A stretch of DNA of 64,000 bases from assembly GCA_027943335.1 (NCBI GenBank), contig BSBK01003559.1:620001-684000 (forward strand), in the 5' to 3' direction. The notes beneath the pieces were generated by a model. It worked only from the letters and a program-made list of their open reading frames with translations, had not been told where the DNA came from and did not search any database. Both the position numbers and the translations under genes were made by a program. This DNA comes from Chamaecyparis obtusa (Eukaryota > Streptophyta > Pinopsida > Cupressales > Cupressaceae). The stretch's first letter is position 1; every line of letters begins with the position of its first letter. Positions 59,701 through 64,000 of the stretch are shown here, one piece after another.

Positions 59701-60580
59701 TAAAGGTGTTGAGGAATTTGTGGATCATTTACTATATCGGTGCTCACTAGCAACTGATTTTTATGATTGGTTTCTGCAATCGATTGGATCGACAACAACA
59801 ACGAATGCCACCGTTAAGGAATTTCTTGAGGGTTGGCCCATTGGCAATAAACGATCAGTATGGGGGATATATAGTTGGTTGGACCTTCAATGATCATCAG
59901 GAAACTGTGGAAAGATTGGAAGCGAAGAATATTCTATGAACAATCAGCTCCAATAAATGAGGTTATAGATAGAATAAGCAATGCAATATGTGAAGTGGTT
60001 AACGTGAAGATAGCTAACAAAAAGCCTATTTTTCTCTCTAACTGGGATAAAGAGATCCAAGACACCCGTTGCAGCTGAAGGCCCAATCAATCACAATAAT
60101 TGGAAGATCTAGCATAAAGGGGGCTCAATGGAATAAACCTAAGGATAACAGATTTAAATTGAATTTTGACTGGGCTGCCAAAAGCAACCTTAGAGAAGCA
60201 ACATATGGGTGCATAATACAAAACATGGAGGGTGATTGTGTCTCAACAATGCAATGATACACTGGAATATCAACCAATAATGGGGGCAAGTTTGCAACAT
60301 TAGATATGGGAATACAACTATGGATAGATAATGGCATCGCAAAGGTAGACATTGAAGGTGATTCGCAATTGATTATTAATGCCATCTCAAAGGGGGCAAT
60401 TGGAAAATTGGAAACTTAAGAAATGGATACCTAGAATAAGGAACAATCTATCAAAATTATCAAACTATACGATATCACGGATTTACATAAAGAGCAAACT
60501 GGACTACAAACCATTTCTAGGTAAAGGAATTAATAAAAACAAAAACAATAGAGCATTTTCTCACAAACATTAGAACCAAT
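56741..60580 (+). pseudogene. LINE ORF2 pseudogene: endonuclease, RT, zinc finger, RNase H
   Basis: It starts at an ATG giving MRIIAW, the typical endonuclease opening. A QETKLS segment (about 56842) and a FTWTNR segment (about 57283) follow. RT pieces lie at about 57830-58540 (LGSDGLS, SLVPKKDS, ALCNTIYKI, FTDDIVLFG with the catalytic DD). The RT-adjacent zinc finger is at 59687-59740 (CPMC...H...C). RNase H lies at about 60150-60480 (FDWAA; EGDSQLIINAI). Stops and frameshifts are dense throughout. Confidence 0.82.
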
Positions 60581-60590
60581 TTGATGAATA

Positions 60591-61499
60591 TCATATTACA
60601 AGGCACATGTGAATCCTCATCCACCGAATGGTAAGAAACCATATATATTAAACCATCTTACAAAAGACTAAATGTTTCTATCATGTGTGTAAACAAAACA
60701 TTTACTCTTAAATTACAATAATTTGCCGCAAATCAATCTATAATTTGGTTTCGGACAGAGAATGCTTGTGACTTGAGTTTCATAAAAATAATCACTCGGA
60801 GATATAATTCTTCATGGGAGCTAGCAGGGAAAAAAGGAAGACCAGTTCGATACATAAGAACGAAGAGGGGGATTCCTGTTTCTTTTTGTACCTTATCTTT
60901 CGAGAGACATAGGGAAAAATTTGTCCAAGTGCAAGAAATTAGAATCAATCAAGATCTGGAATGCTTGGTATCATACTTCCATGGATGATGTTGCCAGAGA
61001 AGAAGTCATCAAGAATATTTCTAATTACAACTGGGTGAACCATAATTTTGTTCTTTCCTGTTGTAGAGTTTGATCTGTGCACTGGTGATTTAGAGCCATA
61101 GTCTCCCCTCTTTCAACCTTCAACAAAATTCAATTTAGAAAAATAGGAAAACCTTTGTGCGTTAATTAGCATTATTCCAAATTTTCCTTTATAAGTGATC
61201 TGCAATCTATAGAGGCATCTACCCATGCATTGAAGATAGTTTTGAATACGCTCCTCAATTTAAATCTATTTTACTTACTCGTATGATTCCATATGTGCTT
61301 ATGTCCAGGCAGTACATGCATGTCTACCAATCTTGATCACTTGACCTTATGCCTGTGCAAATCAGTCTTGGTTATTAATCGCAAATAACCAGTTACTTAA
61401 ATCCATGAATTGTAATCTCTGGCATTCTATAATTCATACATGCTCAAATTTCTTAGGCAATATGGTGATAGCGGCATGCATTACTCACAATTTCATGAT
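60591..61499. other. Non-coding; no element recognised
   Basis: Short overlapping frames on both strands at 60733-60988 show no recognisable domain. The stretch may be the decayed 3' end or untranslated part of the neighbouring PPR pseudogene, which is inference. Confidence 0.4.
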
Positions 61500-62450
61500 T
61501 TCAGGTACATTTCAAGTGACCTGTATTTTTTTAAAGAGATTCGTATCTTTATCAAGAGTCGAGCAATAGAAAGTAGAGAAGCATTTAATTTTACAATGGC
61601 AAAGTATCCCATTTGAATAGGGATAAATTACACCATATCGTTCCTTCACCCCTTTTCCCATCATGCACATCTTGCTGAGTCGTATTTTCCATGAGACCAC
61701 GTCTCTGTGAGATATCCCATCAAATAGATTCTGTATCGTGCTCTTGGATGCCCCTCACGGACTTGAATACATTATTGAACTTTTCTCCTAACTCGTGATT
61801 TTCATATTAGTAGCACAAGAGATTTAGTCATTGGCTTGTGATTGGGACAGTCCAAAAGACAACATGTCAAAATTCCAATGCTATAAACTTCCTAGAAAAG
61901 AAGTTCAGTTTATTATTGTCAATTGCATTTGTAGAAAGTTCCGTAGTCATTTCTCTAAATCTAATCTCTATATCGCATTTCATTGGACTCCATCTCCTTG
62001 AGGTACTTTGCTAAGGAGTTTCATGCTTTGTCAGTGTCTCCACATATTGTATACATTTCTAAATAAGCCTATCAATCATAATATATGTTAAAGCTTCGTT
62101 CCCATATGCTTGGTGCAAATTTGAAATGGTTTTTAGGGATCCCATTTTGGCACCGGCAAGCAGGACACAAGAAAATAATTTAAATTTCTCAAGCCTTTTC
62201 ACAAAACCATTAGTGCAAATCTTCATTCAACGTGTTATAAACCTGCCAAATTGCATTGTTTGAAAGTTCGAAAGCCTTTTCAATAATCCATTCTCTCAAA
62301 CCTTGAAATCCACGCATTTAATTAGATGACGCCCCTTGAGGTATTCTGTCAAACAGTCCTTGCGTCTTATCTGTGCTTCCACTTTTTGCATACATATAAA
62401 GCCAACACATTTCTATGGAAATGCTTAATAAAATCCACATTTATGTAAGT
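61500..62450 (-). pseudogene. Pentatricopeptide-repeat (PPR) pseudogene fragment
   Basis: Read on the minus strand, three decayed PPR units appear, with frameshifts between them. One near 62400-62330 has the MYAKSGS...LFDRIPQG pattern. One near 62080-61960 has MYTICGDTDKA...VPQGDGVQWNAI. One near 61730-61660 has LFDGISHRDVVSW. The match is to the helix-turn-helix repeats of plant PPR proteins, which bind organelle RNA for editing, splicing or stability. Several stops prevent function. No introns are visible. It is the only host-gene-like sequence in the window. Confidence 0.65.
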
Positions 62451-63506
62451 GTAATAGCAGTCTGGTACTCTGATACATTAGTTGGTCTTCCACGATTTTC
62501 ATGAGTTCACATGATTGTCTATGCAATTATATTCTTTACAATGCAATATATGTTACTAATCTCCCCTTAACGTGTGGCCAAGGAGTAATTATCCTTCATA
62601 AGCTCAATACTCCTTTATGTACTTATGGAGACTTTTCAAATTATTACTACAGGCAAACTTTGATATAAACACCACCTTTCTATTTCAAATTCCCAATATT
62701 CAAGTTTATAGGCCAAATCAGTTTTCGAATCTATGAAATCATATCTTGCTCACGTATCTCTTCATTTCAGTAAAAAGGATTAAAGAATGTCAAAGAACTT
62801 ATTCTCGGAACCTTGGAAATTAAGCCCACTGTTTACATTGACTATTAGCTGTCTACAAATCAATGCATCTTCCTTAATATAAAAATATTCTAAAGATTAC
62901 TGTTAATTTGATTACCAGCTTTATATAAATGGATCTTTTTGTGATTCATGTATTAATACCAATGCCTGTGTGACTTTATTGCTCTACAATATTAATTTAG
63001 GAAACTGCAATATTCAAAATAAAAGATAGCGTGAGTGCATATTGCTATTGGTATCTCAAGGGTATCTTCTAGACCATGACAAATACAATGTGCTTCAGAA
63101 TCTTCATTAGTAAGGTTTTTCATGTTTACCTTAGAAAATAGTTAGGTTATTTTGTACTTGTCAACTGGATAGGCCTGGTACGTATGACTAAAGTTATTTT
63201 TCTCCTCTTAATGTAAAGTGTATCATATCATGAACATTTGATATTATCTCAGGGAATATAGATGATTAGTTATTGACAATTGTAATTAAATGATCCCTAC
63301 TATAGATGATTTCTTGGAAATTTTAGAATAAGTAAAAAAAAAATTGTGAACAATGCTTGTTGATATGAGCCATATGTTTAATAGATTACTTACAGACTAC
63401 TTGGAACTTGTGAGATTGAATTATGCTAGATTGCAATAAAGATGCTTGTTAATGAGATGTCTGATCTTTTTAACAATCATATCATTCAGTAATAGCAAAG
63501 TTGCAT
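62451..63506. other. Non-coding AT-rich DNA
   Basis: No coding frame, repeat or element was recognised. Confidence 0.45.
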
Positions 63507-63560
63507 GGACACGGATACGGTATCGGAAACGGATACGGCATCGGAGATGGATACGGCCAT
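63507..63560. repeat. 18-bp minisatellite, three units
   Basis: Units at 63507-63524, 63525-63542 and 63543-63560 share GGA...GGATACGG. A further GGATAC recurs at 63580 and 63589. Read on the plus strand, the units would encode a Gly-Tyr-Gly rich repeat, but no supporting frame extends either side. Confidence 0.85.
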
Positions 63561-64000
63561 TTTTTAAGACTCCCAATACGGATACAGCTGGATACGACAT
63601 TAATAAACAATGCATACACATATATTTAACACAATTTTCTAAGTTATTAGAGGAGATTTTCATTACTTCAAAAGCAATATAGACACATAAATGCTACAAA
63701 TATAATTATAAGTTAATTTAACACTTTACAATATGCAAAGATAGCAGAGTTGCATTAGAAGATAACCCAAAAAATGGGTTGCTGAAATAGAAAAGTATTC
63801 CATTTGTCTTTTTCATTTGGTGTAGGTTTTATTTATACCAAAAAACAATTTAAAAATTAAATGAATGAAGCTTTTTTAAGTTAAATTCGGGAAAATTTAT
63901 TTCAAATTTTAATAAAATTGAATCACATTGTATTTGGCATGGTTGGAAACTCAAGGTTTTTTGGGCACACATGGGCACAGTATTTGGCGAGTATCCGGGC
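63561..64000. other. Non-coding to window end
   Basis: AT-rich. A GGGCACACATGGGCAC stretch near the end (63961-63978) may belong to a further repeat that continues outside the window. Confidence 0.4.

Larger units (their letters stand above)
55140..60590 (+). mobile_element. Second, older LINE with ORF1 and ORF2 remnants
   Basis: An ORF1 remnant (about 55145-56700, interrupted by a smaller insertion) is followed by an ORF2 remnant starting at 56741. The order, spacing and domain set are those of plant L1-type LINEs. It is more decayed than the LINE at 43472. Ends and TSD were not found. Confidence 0.75.

Overview
This window looks like intergenic DNA from a large-genome seed plant, most likely a gymnosperm (conifer or cycad); the species cannot be told from sequence alone. 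Almost every stretch that can be identified is a transposable element, and the elements sit inside one another. I see no intact host gene. The only host-gene remnant is a decayed pentatricopeptide-repeat (PPR) pseudogene on the minus strand near 61.5-62.4 kb.

Layout. (1) 1-13628: an old Sirevirus-like Ty1/copia element (left end outside the window), interrupted by three separate insertions, each with its own target-site duplication (TSD): a solo LTR at 29-503 (TSD GTTTG), an LTR element at 646-9170 (TSD AATAC), and an unclassified insert at 9946-10866 (8-bp flank GGTAAAAG). Removing them restores the gag reading frame. The 646-9170 element has no pol genes. It carries a gag with five CCHC zinc knuckles and a second, roughly 1,180-codon decayed frame of unknown function. 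The host copia has itself lost integrase and reverse transcriptase (RT). (2) 13629-17900: AT-rich non-coding DNA including a possible Gypsy-type LTR. (3) 17900-26818 plus 36911-about 39930: one block of about 12 kb, compositionally unlike its surroundings, rich in C/G runs and strewn with a short near-palindromic repeat (consensus CCCCTTAGAATAGTAGGGG). It resembles gymnosperm mitochondrial DNA (candidate NUMT). It is split by a copia LTR near 21.9-23.2 kb and by a young 10.1-kb LTR element at 26819-36910 (TSD GTCAC, LTRs about 2% diverged). That element has one open 902-codon frame of unknown function and no pol. (4) 39940-43459: an LTR next to a decayed copia integrase/RT/RNase H fragment, its 3' LTR and a MITE-like end. 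(5) 43472-50965: a 5'-truncated L1-type LINE with a 12-bp TSD, a decayed endonuclease-RT-RNase H frame and an unusually long (about 3.4 kb) 3' region. (6) 50978-55100: non-coding DNA with a LINE ORF1 scrap and a 390-bp heptamer array derived from the plant telomere repeat. (7) about 55140-60590: a second, older LINE with ORF1 and ORF2, itself hit by a small LINE fragment with a 17-bp TSD. (8) 60600-64000: the PPR pseudogene and an 18-bp minisatellite.

How the parts relate. Both non-autonomous LTR elements (646-9170 and 26819-36910) would need enzymes from relatives elsewhere in the genome. The copia-type LTRs share an ending (CTAATTCACCCCC followed by CTCT) and a repeated polypurine-tract arrangement, which groups them in one superfamily. 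The LINE families supply the small insertions. The most unusual items are the dispersed near-palindrome family in the organelle-like block, the two pol-less elements with large unexplained frames, and the telomere-derived heptamer array.
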